64,000 nt of DNA from Actinoallomurus sp040655075 (GTDB lineage Bacteria > Actinomycetota > Actinomycetes > Streptosporangiales > Streptosporangiaceae): positions 148,947 to 212,946 of the forward strand of contig NZ_JBFAJC010000016.1 of NCBI RefSeq assembly GCF_040655075.1, written 5' to 3'. A program made the position numbers and the translations under genes. The notes under the pieces are model-generated. The model searched no databases. It worked only from the letters and a program-made list of their open reading frames with translations, and had not been told where the DNA came from. Below are positions 15,801 through 30,500 of this stretch, one piece after another (position 1 is the stretch's first letter; every line of letters begins with the position of its first letter).

Positions 15801-16897
15801 CCGAGGCCGTCGAGGATCAGGGTGAGGGCCTGCCACTGGTCGGAGTGCGGGCCGCCGTGGCGGCGGGCGGCGATACGGCGGAGCCGCGCCGTGGCGAAGA
15901 ACGCCATGTACCGGTCTTGTGCCGCCAACGGGGTGTCCGGCGCGAAGAGCACATCGCGGTCTTCGATCACGAACACGAACAGCATCCGGTACACGACGCG
16001 CAGCAACGCTCGGTGCATCGTCTCCGGGGTGACCTCCTTGTCGTCCCGGTCGGCCAGGGCTTTACGCAGCACGCCGTTGTCGGGGTGCTGGATGAAGCCG
16101 GTGCCGAGCGTCTCGATGGCCTCCTTGACGCTCACCCGGAGCTGGTCGAGAACGCGTGCGCCCGAGTCGATGGCCTCCAAGCGCCACTTCTCCAGCCAGC
16201 ATGTGGCCGGGCCGGCGTCCTCGCCCTGCACCTCGAAGCGGGAGGCATGGGCGACGCGGTACAGCAGGACGAACGCGTCGAACGCCTCGCCATCGAAGAT
16301 GGCCTCGAGGTCGAACTCGATGTAAGCCACGCCGGCCAGGGAGCTGGAGTCGCGCAGCACCCGCAGCAGCCGGCCGTTCGTGACGATCCCCCACAGCGCG
16401 GCGGCGCTGCGGTTGAGGTACTCCTGCACCAGCGACTGCGGGGCGGCGTCGGCGGCCCCGGCGACGCCCTTGCTGCGTTTGTCCAGCGGCACACCCCAGC
16501 CGAGCAGATGGATCGGGACGTGCTGCCAGTGATGGCTGATCGCGAATTGCTTCTCGCCGTCGTCCGAGGCGAGCCCACCGGCCCCGACCAGCGGCAGCCG
16601 GCCGAATTCGAGCTCGTTGAAGAGCCGGGTCAGCCAGTACTCCCGGGTGACGCCGATCGCCGGATCGCCATCGGGCAGCTCGGCGAGCTTGTCACGCAGC
16701 GCGGCGTACTTTCCGCGCAGGTAGGACCAGGAGCGCTCGGCCGCCTCATTGACGGTCTCCCCGGCGCCGAGGTGGTAGTCGGCGGGTTTGGTGCCGGGCA
16801 GGTCCTTGCCTCCCATGATGCGCAGCAGGGTCTCGTCGGGCAGCAGCGCACCGACGGTGGCGACGCCGACGGGCAACGCGGCAGGACGGCGGCTCAT
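12815..16897 (-). CDS. Type IIG/Eco57I-like N6-adenine methyltransferase (DrmMI-like)
   Basis: A 1360-aa DNA methylase. The SAM-binding motif DPACGSGHFL lies near residue 512, GVDINPMAIELAKVSLW near 560, and the catalytic motif NPPW near 800, the order of gamma-class adenine methylases. The first 450 residues are a helical domain as in BREX/DISARM-type methylases. The remaining C-terminal part (from about residue 890) carries a putative target-recognition domain and is visibly more AT-rich than the rest. ATG 16897 overlaps the SNF2 gene stop (ATGA). Together with the two helicases it forms a DISARM-class-1-like system; it would mark host DNA at its target site. Confidence 0.85.
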   Translation of the reverse strand: MSRRPAALPVGVATVGALLPDETLLRIMGGKDLPGTKPADYHLGAGETVNEAAERSWSYLRGKYAALRDKLAELPDGDPAIGVTREYWLTRLFNELEFGRLPLVGAGGLASDDGEKQFAISHHWQHVPIHLLGWGVPLDKRSKGVAGAADAAPQSLVQEYLNRSAAALWGIVTNGRLLRVLRDSSSLAGVAYIEFDLEAIFDGEAFDAFVLLYRVAHASRFEVQGEDAGPATCWLEKWRLEAIDSGARVLDQLRVSVKEAIETLGTGFIQHPDNGVLRKALADRDDKEVTPETMHRALLRVVYRMLFVFVIEDRDVLFAPDTPLAAQDRYMAFFATARLRRIAARRHGGPHSDQWQALTLILDGLGRKDGLPALGVPALGGIFKPTHADQPLFGCALANEHLFKAVRSLSRVRDFKARRIRPVDFRHLGAEELGSVYEWLLEYVPKHDPAQRTFTLLELSGNDRKKTGSYYTPASLVDCLLDTTLDPVIDDAVKSARTNEEQEKALLALTICDPACGSGHFLVAAARRVAKRLAFVRTGDPEPSIEDVRHALREVVSRCIYGVDINPMAIELAKVSLWLEAMEPGKPLGFLDAHLKFGNALLGTTPKLLAGNLPDDAFKPIEGDDKKWAAALKKRNKAEREAYEKRASQMQGKLFDDFGLRSGNADLAAAATGITESGDGTWGDIAAQEKGFQALQESAAYVDKKRIADAWCAAFVWRKVEDKGYVNARRHPPAITMDNLLDIRRGAVAPEIGAELENLVEQYRFFHWHVEFPEVFRVPDDEEAPGVDERTGWTGGFDCVLGNPPWDKVDFEDKKYFSVVNPSIAAISGAARRTRIAEWIEEHSEEGELYLAARRTVKATFHFASQSGAFPLCAEGLTVKGVNSLQTDQLFAECFASMTGPEGRFGCIVPTAIATGAGAQHLFQDFTRRGAIKALYDFENRKPIFTAVHSSYKFCIISLAGRASRESMAKLAFFLYDALDLDDTNRVFELSPEEIILINPNTGTLPVFRSRRDADLTTSIYRRVPVLWNQSDPAGNPWGVSLKRLFDMTDDSELFRTKDALEVQGWRSDGNVFVRDGERMLPLYEGRMGHQFNHRFADSIGEGSGSSPDQLADPRFVVQPQYWMSEENFSKRVKKRKLEVQPALLGHRRVARNTDDRTQIAAIIPWGPASYGWIVSVGPNLRELFVLCAIYNSFPYDYLLRNLISQPSIPQSTSEQIAVPSQCMIDIADAWLGDVAREWIISRVYELTYTSYDLQDVSNEFGGGWPFLWDWERRRLLRAELDAFFFHVYGIERDNAAYIMETFPIVKRKDVAAFGSYRTKELILEVYDAMHQAIRTGRPYQTMLDPPPGKGRRHPAPTDT

Positions 16898-19812
16898 CGG
16901 CTCTCTCCCGTCACGGGCAGGTAGACGTACAGGCCGAGCACGTCGGCGTTCCCGTCGGCTCGTACGCGGAGCCCTCGCCGGGCGGCGCCGGAGGCCTCCC
17001 GCACCCGACTGTGCGATTCACGCAGGGCGCCCGCGAGCTCCTCCCCGTACACCGTGAGGTGCGGCTGCAGGGCGTCCAGGCCGCCGATCACTCGTTCGGC
17101 CGTGGCGGAGGCGAACTCCGGGGCGGTGTTCTCATCCGCCCGTACCTCCAGCAGCGCCAGGGCATCTGCCTCGGGCAGCCAATCGGCTTTGGCTGGGCTG
17201 CCACGGAAGGCGAGGACGCGAGCGTCTTCGGCGATCTGCTGTCGCGTCGTCCCGTCTCTGGCGGGTAGCTGCAGGTGGAAGCGGTAACGGACCAGCAGCA
17301 ACGTCGTACGAACGGAGACCGCGCGCGTCCTGACGACGCCGCACCGGCGGGCGGGCCGCTGCCAGGCGTCCATCTTCGGGTCCAGCGCGCCGTCGAGGAT
17401 GAACCGGGCGATCGTGCCGACCGTCGCGTCCGTACGATTCAGCACGGCCTCACCCCGTTGGGCGGGCGGCAGCGGGCGGAAGGCGATGTTCTGCGCGTTC
17501 TTCGGCCCGAGCACGGCTTCGATGCCGCTGAGCAGCGCGGATGGCAGTCCGGCGGTGTCGGCGGTGAACGTTCCGTCGATGGCGATCGGGGACAGCTGCC
17601 CGCGGAGCCTGCCGAGGGCGGTGCGCGTGAACTCGGTGACCTCCGCGCCCGAGCCGAGTGCGGCCCGGACCTCGGCGACCTCGCGTGCCACCTCGTCGGG
17701 GTGGATCGCGTTCTGGGCATAGCGTGCTCGCGACGCCTGCTCGCGTTCGGCGGCGCTGACCCATTTCCGATGCAGCTCGTCGCGCTGCGAGGTGACGCCG
17801 AAGTCGAGGGTGAGCTGGTCGGCCTGTTCCCGGCGCAGCAGCAGTCCTTCGAGGACCGCGTTCATGACGTTGTCGGAGTCGTCGGGGACCGTGACGGACA
17901 CGCCGGTCGCCTTGCGGATCTCGGTGTACTTGCGGAGCAGGACGTCCAGCACGATGCCGTCGATCTGGTTGTCCCGGCCGTACAGCGTGACCGTCCGCAC
18001 GATGTCGGTGCGCTGGCCGTACCGGTCGACCCGGCCCTCCCGCTGCTCGTGGCGGGTCGGGTTCCAGGCGAGGTCGTAGTGGACGACGGCGTCGAAGCCC
18101 TGCTGGAGGTTCACGCCCTCCGACAGGCAGTCGGTCGCCACCAGGACCCGGCGCTCCGCGCGGGGCTCGTCATCCTCATCGTCTTCAGTGGTCTTCCCGC
18201 TGACCAGGCGCTCGATGCGGTCGATGCGCTGGGCGGGCGAGAGGGTGCCGGTGACCGCCTGCACGGCCGTCCGCTTGCCGAGGCTCTCCCGCAGGTGCTC
18301 GGCGACGTACTCAGCGGTCGGGATGAACCGGCAGAACACGATCGGGTGGTATCCATCGGCGAGCGAGGCCTTGACGATCTTGATCAGCTCGGCGAGCTTG
18401 GCATCCGCCTTTCCTTCCAGTGCATCGGCATGCTTGGCCATACGGCGCAGCCGCTGCCTCGGGCCGCTGCCCTCCTCGTCCAGGTCCGCGCCCGGCGCGG
18501 CGTCGATGGTCGCGGTGGCGTCGTCGTCGATGAGGTCCATGACGGCGGCGCGGCCCTGCTCGTCGGCCTCCTTCTTCGAGGCCGCGTCCAGGTTCGCGGC
18601 ACGGGTGCGCAAGGTCTGCGCGGCGGCACGCGGCGACGAGGCGAGGGAACGCAGCAGCGCCAGCGCCGACCACCACCGGACCCGCTGCAGTACGACGCCG
18701 TCGCTCTTGTCGAGGGCCTGCTCGCGGGCGTACTCCAGGACGGCGTCGAACAGCTTGCGATACTCCGGGGTCAGCGCGTACGAGACGTCCCGGCTCTCCC
18801 GGTCACTCGGAAACGGTGTGTCCTCTTCGAGGTCGGTGCCGACCAGGTATTTGCGGATGTCGGCACGGCGACGCTGCACGAAGTACCGGGCGAGCCTGCG
18901 GCGACCGGCGTCCTTGTCCAGCTCGACGGTGGCCAGCGCGGGGTCGAGCAGGCCGAGCAGGTTCCGGAACGGATCGTCCTTGCCACTGTGCGGGGTCGCG
19001 GTGACCAGCAGCAGATGCCGGTTCGGATCCTTGGCGATCTGGCGTACGAGGTCGTAGCGCTGCTGCCGGCCACCGCGGGGACCGGTGGAGGTGTCGGCGA
19101 CGCAGGTGTGCGCCTCGTCCACGATGACCAGGTCCGGGCAGTGCGCGATGAATTCGTCGCGGTGCTTGGGGTTCTTGATGTAGTCCGTGGAGACGATGAC
19201 GTTCGGGTAGCGCCGGAACAGCGATTCGCCGATGTCGAGGGTGCGTACCAGCCTCGGCACGGTGGAGGCCAGCACCAGCTCGGCGAGAATGCCGAACTTC
19301 TCCTGCAGTTCCTCCTGCCACTGCTCGGCCAGCGCCGGGCTGCACAGCACGGCCAGGCCTTTCGCCTCCCCCTGGGCGAGCAGTTCGGCGGCGATCAACC
19401 CGGATTCCACGGTCTTGCCGATGCCCACGTCGTCGGCGATGAGCAGCCGTACGGTCTCCTGCCGCAACGCCATCAGCAGCGGGACGAACTGGTAAGAGCG
19501 TGGATCGACGGCGAGCTGGGCGAGCGACCGGAACGGTCCCGCGCCGGAGCGGAAACCGATGCGCAGCGCCGAGCGCAGGAGCTGCGCGGACATCTGGTCC
19601 CCGAGATCAGCGGCACCCGGCGGCGGGAAGCCGGCGGACTCGACGGGCTCGAGAGCGGGTAGCACTCCGGCCAGGTCGTCCTGGGCACCGCCGAGCGGCC
19701 GCAGCACCAGCACCTCGCTGTCGGAACCGGGTTGAACGACCCACTCCCGGCCTCGGGCTCTTACCAGCGCACCTGGGACGAAAGCCGCGGCCTCCGGCGC
19801 GGGCGTACTCAT
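16894..19812 (-). CDS. SNF2-type helicase, DrmD-like
   Basis: A 972-aa ATPase. The P-loop region ADDVGIGKT is at residues 126-134, DEAH at 232-235, TATPH near 290, and the second motor carries VATDCLSEGVNLQ and EQREGRVDRYGQ. The opening (LLRSALRIGFRSGAGPFRSL) is like DrmD, the SNF2 helicase of class 1 DISARM. ATG 19812 follows GAGAGGAA, 27 bp after the giant helicase gene, and its stop overlaps the methylase start. The expected role is ATP-driven movement on or remodelling of unmodified invading DNA; this is from family knowledge, not shown here. Confidence 0.85.
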   Translation of the reverse strand: MSTPAPEAAAFVPGALVRARGREWVVQPGSDSEVLVLRPLGGAQDDLAGVLPALEPVESAGFPPPGAADLGDQMSAQLLRSALRIGFRSGAGPFRSLAQLAVDPRSYQFVPLLMALRQETVRLLIADDVGIGKTVESGLIAAELLAQGEAKGLAVLCSPALAEQWQEELQEKFGILAELVLASTVPRLVRTLDIGESLFRRYPNVIVSTDYIKNPKHRDEFIAHCPDLVIVDEAHTCVADTSTGPRGGRQQRYDLVRQIAKDPNRHLLLVTATPHSGKDDPFRNLLGLLDPALATVELDKDAGRRRLARYFVQRRRADIRKYLVGTDLEEDTPFPSDRESRDVSYALTPEYRKLFDAVLEYAREQALDKSDGVVLQRVRWWSALALLRSLASSPRAAAQTLRTRAANLDAASKKEADEQGRAAVMDLIDDDATATIDAAPGADLDEEGSGPRQRLRRMAKHADALEGKADAKLAELIKIVKASLADGYHPIVFCRFIPTAEYVAEHLRESLGKRTAVQAVTGTLSPAQRIDRIERLVSGKTTEDDEDDEPRAERRVLVATDCLSEGVNLQQGFDAVVHYDLAWNPTRHEQREGRVDRYGQRTDIVRTVTLYGRDNQIDGIVLDVLLRKYTEIRKATGVSVTVPDDSDNVMNAVLEGLLLRREQADQLTLDFGVTSQRDELHRKWVSAAEREQASRARYAQNAIHPDEVAREVAEVRAALGSGAEVTEFTRTALGRLRGQLSPIAIDGTFTADTAGLPSALLSGIEAVLGPKNAQNIAFRPLPPAQRGEAVLNRTDATVGTIARFILDGALDPKMDAWQRPARRCGVVRTRAVSVRTTLLLVRYRFHLQLPARDGTTRQQIAEDARVLAFRGSPAKADWLPEADALALLEVRADENTAPEFASATAERVIGGLDALQPHLTVYGEELAGALRESHSRVREASGAARRGLRVRADGNADVLGLYVYLPVTGESR

Positions 19813-19839
19813 GGGGGGTTCCTCTCGGGGCCGGGGAGC

Positions 19840-25077
<5,238 letters not shown>

Positions 25078-25192
25078 GCTCTCCCCTCACATGCCCCGTG
25101 CGTTCTTGCAGTCGCCCGGGACGCCGGTAACAATCCCCTCGCAGTGACTTCGCACCGAAACGTACCGATGAAACTCCGCACAGTCGATATTT

Positions 25193-25218
25193 CTGACCGA
25201 AATCGTTTTTTCGGTCAG
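25193..25218. promoter_or_regulatory. Hairpin/operator upstream of the helicase trio
   Basis: CTGACCGAAA and TTTCGGTCAG form a perfect 10-bp inverted repeat with a 6-nt loop, about 115 bp upstream of the giant helicase start. Further outward AGTGACT (25143-25149) and AGTCACT (25221-25227) are also complementary. A dyad in this place may bind a repressor or form structure in the leader. Confidence 0.5.
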
Positions 25219-25641
25219 GCAGTCACTCGGTCCGATAGCGTCCAGAACCCCCACACTGCGATGTCCGACCAGATCAGCACCGGCCCGCCGGCTTCTGAAC
25301 GGCTCTGTCGGCAGCAACCGCGAACTCCCTCGTTCGTTCCCGCCTTCAGCAGACGCGCACCGGGCAAAGGAGGTTGACAAGATGATCGGAATTAGCTTCC
25401 GGTCAGCAACGATGCGGAATGCAGTGAGGCATGACTAACTCATTAGCGAGGAAGACTGGCGTGGAATCCAGCCAAAGCGCCGCTCTGGGGAGTGATCGGC
25501 GCGATGCCGCTTGCAGGCGGTTCTCGGTCTGAACGACGGTGGTGGAATCGAGTTCAGGGAACGCCCCCGCCAGCGAATAGCTGCGAAACGCGGGTGTCAG
25601 TGCAGTCTGACTGCGGTGGCCTGAACCGGTCAGCGCACGGC

Positions 25642-25670
25642 TTGGCGGACGAGGTCCGGCACTGTTAGCT
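25642..25670 (+). promoter_or_regulatory. Putative promoter of the lipoprotein gene
   Basis: TTGGCG (25642-25647) and TTAGCT (25665-25670) with 17 bp between. Transcription would begin near 25677, which favours the ATG at 25708 over the GTG at 25675 as start. Confidence 0.4.
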
Positions 25671-25707
25671 TCGCGTGATCATTCTGGGGGGAAAGGCTGA
25701 TTCGTCC

Positions 25708-26943
25708 ATGCGTCTGCCATGCAAGTCCGTTGCTCTGGTGAGCGTCCTGCTTGCAACCGCCTGCGGCAGCGGCGGGCGGCATCACGGTGCCGAGCAGTCC
25801 GCTGCCCCCGTCAAGTACACCGGGCCCGCGATCCCCGGGCTGGAGCCGAAGCCCATCTGGAGCGTGCCTGACGCACCGTTCGTCTCTGCGATCGGCCTGA
25901 GCAGGACATTCGCCGTACTTCTGGGGCATCAGGGTGAGAGCCTGGCCCTTATCGATGCGATGAGCGGGCACCTGATCGGCGACGGAAGACCACTGTCAGA
26001 GCCGGACCCGACCAGCGGCGGTCACGAGCAGACGCTCTTGTTGCGCGACTCCCACCACGGCGGACCGGTCGTGGTCGTGCGCTACAAGGAGAACGTGCCG
26101 GCCAGCGGCATGCAGGACGAATACGACCAGGACTCCGACCTCGTAGTCGATGAATCCGGACGCCAAGTGTGGCGATCCCCCACAGACGGCACAGGCCAGG
26201 GCCGGTTCTTCGTCGGCGGGTACATCGCGAAGGGGGAGGTCGAGCGCTCGGCCGGCCCGGACGAGGGGTACCTGACAAAGGTCACCACCTTGACTGCCTC
26301 GGACGGAGGGAAAAGCGTCTCTACCGGAGCGTCCGAATATGACGATGACGAGGCCGTCTACGGGGCGACCAACGGCAAGATCGTGCACACCATGTACAAC
26401 ATCCTCGGAAGGACCGGGCTCGAAGGGCTTGACGCCTCCACCGGCAAGCCCGCCTGGAAACTCAAAGGCGCGACGTTCTACGGCATGTTCGGCAACCTGC
26501 TGCTGACCATGGGCGATCAGGACGTCTCCGGACGGACCCAGCAGGTGACCTTCACCGACCCGGCGAGCGGGCGGCAGATCGCAACCGCCAAGGTCCCGGA
26601 ATTCGGCTGCCGCACCGCGCTGCTCGACAAGGACTCCGGATCGGTGCTGTGCGCCGGCGAACACGTCATCGCGCTCGACAGCGCCACCGCGAAGGTGCGC
26701 TGGCAGCAGCCCCCGGCCAACGCACGCGACCTGCAACCGCGAGCGGCGGCCGGTGGCGCAGCCTATCTGGAGCTCGACGGCTCCAACGACGAGTCCCACA
26801 CGTTCGTCGCGGTCAACGACCGGACCGGCCAGGTGCTCGCCGACAACCTCGCCATCGACGGCGTCACCACCGCCGACAACGGCATCGCCATGGTCGCCTA
26901 CCAGGGCGCGCTCTACGGCTTCCGTGTCAAGAAGCTCAGCTGA
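25708..26943 (+). CDS. Lipoprotein with PQQ-like beta-propeller
   Basis: A 411-aa protein with a signal peptide (MRLPCKSVALVSVLLATAC) and a lipobox-like ATAC at the end of the hydrophobic stretch, so it is probably anchored outside the membrane. The body consists of repeated blade-like segments (LALIDAMSGHLIG, GLEGLDASTGKPAWKL, VIALDSATAKVRWQ, FVAVNDRTGQVLADN) typical of PQQ-like propellers. These usually mediate protein binding or act as sensors. It sits between two defence modules but has its own promoter; no link to them is evident. Confidence 0.75.
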   Translation: MRLPCKSVALVSVLLATACGSGGRHHGAEQSAAPVKYTGPAIPGLEPKPIWSVPDAPFVSAIGLSRTFAVLLGHQGESLALIDAMSGHLIGDGRPLSEPDPTSGGHEQTLLLRDSHHGGPVVVVRYKENVPASGMQDEYDQDSDLVVDESGRQVWRSPTDGTGQGRFFVGGYIAKGEVERSAGPDEGYLTKVTTLTASDGGKSVSTGASEYDDDEAVYGATNGKIVHTMYNILGRTGLEGLDASTGKPAWKLKGATFYGMFGNLLLTMGDQDVSGRTQQVTFTDPASGRQIATAKVPEFGCRTALLDKDSGSVLCAGEHVIALDSATAKVRWQQPPANARDLQPRAAAGGAAYLELDGSNDESHTFVAVNDRTGQVLADNLAIDGVTTADNGIAMVAYQGALYGFRVKKLS

Positions 26944-27167
26944 AGCGCCGCTGGACGATCACATCAACCGCAGAACGCGGGCGGTTGGACTGGTCCGCGA
27001 CGCGTTTGGGAACGGCGATCCAGCCGCAGAGGACCTCGAAGCCGTTCAGGGTGTACTCAATATTGGGCGCGTAAATCATCAGGTTTCGTGTGTGTCAATG
27101 CTTGTGTTGCGGGAATGCGGCCTCTCCCGGAAGATGCTGGCGTAGCGCGGACGCCGAAGGGGGCAAG

Positions 27168-27581
27168 ATGGAGCACGGGGGCCAAGGATGGCTGGTTCGG
27201 GTAATCGCAGGCGGCGACACTCTGCGGCAGGAGCGCCTCACTCGGGACCTGCATGACGAGCTGCAGAAGGCGGACGGGATCAACGCCGGTTTCGTCGAGG
27301 GTGGCGCCGACGTCGGCGAGGGGCGTAAGGGTGGGCTCGCCGGGGACGTGGCCCTGTGGGCCGCCGTCACCGCGGCCGGCCGCCAGACTTCCCAGGTCCT
27401 GGTAACGCTTATCAGGGAATGGTGCGCCAGAGAGCGGCACCGTAAGGTCGAGCTCACCGTCAACGGCGACTCCGTCACCATCACCGGCCAGCCGGATGAG
27501 GCCCAGGAGCGGATCGTCCGGAGCTTCCTGGAACGGGCGGCCGAGACCAGGCCGGACGACGAGGAAAAAGAGGCGGAGTGA
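27168..27581 (+). CDS. Effector-associated constant component 1 (EACC1) domain protein
   Basis: A 137-aa protein from ATG 27168, 6 nt behind AAGGGGG. It matches the EACC1 layout: an N-terminal strand, TRDLHDELQKADG, a Gly-rich stretch (GADVGEGRKGGLAG), a helix with TAAGRQTSQVLVTLIREW, and the closing hairpin VELTVNGDSVTITG. EACC1 proteins are known from computational surveys as constant partners of caspase-like or other effectors in NTP-dependent bacterial conflict systems. Its stop overlaps the start of the caspase-helicase gene (GTGA), supporting that pairing. Confidence 0.75.
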   Translation: MEHGGQGWLVRVIAGGDTLRQERLTRDLHDELQKADGINAGFVEGGADVGEGRKGGLAGDVALWAAVTAAGRQTSQVLVTLIREWCARERHRKVELTVNGDSVTITGQPDEAQERIVRSFLERAAETRPDDEEKEAE

Positions 27582-30500
27582 CCCGGCTGACGCGCCGTAG
27601 GGCGTTGCTGATCGGCAATGAGAACTACGACGACGGCCGTTTCGCTCGACTGCCGTCCACTCAGGCCGACATCTGGCAGTTGAAACAGGTTCTGGAGCAT
27701 CGCAATATCGGTGCGTTCTTGGACGTGCGCTCGGTGGCCGATCTCAGTGCGGAAGAGATGCAGGTTGAGATCGGCACCTTCCTCGAAGGCTGCGACGAGG
27801 ACGAACTGGCGCTGCTGTACATCTCGGGGCACGGGACGCGGCTGGTGCAGTCCGGTGGAGAGTTCTTCTTCATCGCCAAGGACACCGACTTCGAGCGCGT
27901 CGCCGAGACCGGGGTGAGCGCCGGGTTCGTCAACGAGGTGCTGGAGCAGTGCGTAGCCCCGCAGAAGGTCGTAATGATCGACTGCTGTCGTAGCGGCGGT
28001 TTCGCCGTGGGCCTGCGCACATCGGACCGGCAGCATGCCGCGAAGTCGGGCGAGAAGGCCCCACTGACCAGTCGTGGGGTGTACGTGCTCTCCTCCTCCA
28101 GGGCGGGTGAGGACTCCTACGCCGGCGCTGAGACCCTCGACGGCGTCCAGCCGTCCGCGTTCACCGCGGAGGTCGTTGAGGCGCTTCGCACGGGCAAGGT
28201 CGGCAAGGACGGTACCGGCGATGTTTCGGTCGACGCCCTGTTCGAGTACGTCAACCGGCACATGCGGGCAGGGCAGTCCAAGCAGATCCCGGTCAAGTCC
28301 GCGTACGGCGTCGACGACATCATCGTCATGGCAGGTTGTCCGCTCGGCGCCGCACCGCGACTGGTCCCGCTGACCCGCAAGCCGGCCGGTCCCACGGCGC
28401 CGGCAGGATCGCAGGCGCCCAAGGCCACGCGGTCCCAGCCGACATGGTCGGACCTGTTGGGCTACTACCGGGAATGCGTCCTGTCGGACCAGGCAGAGCC
28501 GTCGCTCATGTCCGTAACCGATTACGGGACCTCATATGTGTGCCTGACCGGTTCCGAGAGGTTCCTCAGCGGTGACCTGGACAACGACCACTGCGCCACA
28601 GTGCCGCCGGAGGCCGCCGCGCTCATCCAGGCGGCGGAGGAGCAGGACGCCGAGCTGTGGACGGGCTACCCGGCGGTGGTCCTGCACCGGACCCGGAGTG
28701 GGAGGCAAGAGCGCACACCGAGGTTCGCCCCGATGCTCATGCGGCGCGTCGAGGCCGTCTACGAGGAAGGCGTGGTCCGTCTCAAACCGTACGGGCCGGT
28801 GCTGCCTCACCCCGATCTCGCCAGGCAGCGTCTCGGCGCGGAGGGCGCCGACGAACTCGCCGACACCTACCAGCCGACCTGGCATGCCGGACAGCACGAC
28901 CGGATGGCGGTCGACATCCGCAACCTCCTCACCCAGGAATACGAGCTCCCCAACGTCCAGGAACTGGAGCCTGACCGGCTCGCCGACCGGATCGACGTCG
29001 ACACCCCGACCGATGGCGCCCGCAATGCCGCCGTACTCTTCCTCACTCCCCGCGATCCCGACGTGATGACGAGGGGCCTTCTCAGGGACTTCGCCGACAT
29101 CGCCAAGAAGACCGAAAAGATCAAGGTCACCGCGCTCGCCGCGCTCTCGCCCAACCCGGCCGAACGCGCCGAACCATCCCCGGAACGTGCGCCGGAGACC
29201 GTACGTCTCGTGACGCCCCTGCCCTGTAACGAGGCCCAGTCCGCCGTCCTGCGAGCGGCGATGACCCGCCGCCTCACTGTGGCCACCGGCCCGCCCGGCA
29301 CCGGCAAGAGCCAACTGGTCGCCAACCTGGTCGCCACCGCCGTGGCCGCCGGGCAGCGGGTGCTCGTGGCCTCGACCAACAATGACGCCGTCGATGAGGT
29401 GTGCCGACGCTGCGAAGGTCTGACGCCGGGCAGCATCGTACGCACCGGCTCGTCCCGCCACCGGGAGATAGAGCTGGCCGCTCTGAACAAGCTACGAGCG
29501 GCGACCGTACCGGAACGCAACGTCGAGACGGCCCGTGCACACCTTGACGTGGTCACGGAGGACCTGGAACGCGAACGAGAGCGCCTTGCCTACACGGCAC
29601 GTACAGAGCGGACACTTCGGCAGGCCGGGCAAGCCCGCGAGGAGCACGCCGCCCGACTCCGGCTGCCTGTCCCCGACCTTGCCGCGCGCCTGGAGAGTGT
29701 CCGGCATCTGGACGGCTTGGTGAGGAAGGCCGAGCGCGCCGCTTCGGCACGCCTTCTCGGCGAGTGGCGCCGTGGGCGGCTGCTGCGCCGTTACGGCATC
29801 CCCCCGCATCCCGGCGCCACGGCTGATGCCTGCGCGGCACTCGCGGGGTTCGCCGATGCGGAGATGACATGGCAGGCCGAGCGCCGGCAGATGGCGGTCG
29901 GACCGGACGACCACGGCCTCGCCACGTCTCTCGCCACGGCCGAGTCCGCGACCCGCGCCGCCTCCGCGGCACTGCTGGACAGCGCGGTGCGCTCGGCCGC
30001 CCGCAACGGAAAGCAGCTCATCGATGGACTGGTGAGGGCCCGTGACGCGGACGGGAGCGACTGGCCGGCCGTGCGGGCGGTGCTGCCTGCCGTACGAGGC
30101 TGGGCCGTGACGAGTCTCTCCGCGAGGCGTTTTCCGTCCGACCCTGCGCTGTTCGACCTGGTGATCATCGATGAGGCCAGCCAGTGCGCCATCCCGCACG
30201 TCCTGCCGCTGCTCTTCCGTGCACGCCGCGCACTGATCATCGGCGACCTCATGCAGCTGGCCCACATCACCACGATCGGCTCCGAGCGGGAAGGCCTGAT
30301 CCGGCGCGAAGCCGGGCTACGATCCGCCTGGCTGGAAAAATACCGGCTGACCTTCCGGCGCCATTCCGCCTTCCACGCCGCTGAGCGCGCCGCGGGCGGC
30401 AGCCTCCTCCTCGACGAACACTTCCGCTGCGATCCGCAGATCGCGGCCTTCGCTAACCACCAGTTCTACGACGGACAGCTGGTCGTCCTGACCGATGTCC

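Larger units (their letters stand above)
25078..25707. other. Divergent intergenic region
   Basis: Separates the DISARM-like trio (leftward) from the lipoprotein gene (rightward). It holds the hairpin at 25193-25218 and a rightward promoter at 25642-25670. No reading frame is supported as a gene. Confidence 0.5.

Noticed and set aside
14312..16924. 870-aa plus-strand open frame opposite the methylase
   Set aside because: Antisense shadow of a high-GC gene; composition is dominated by Arg, Leu, Val, Gly and no domain fits.
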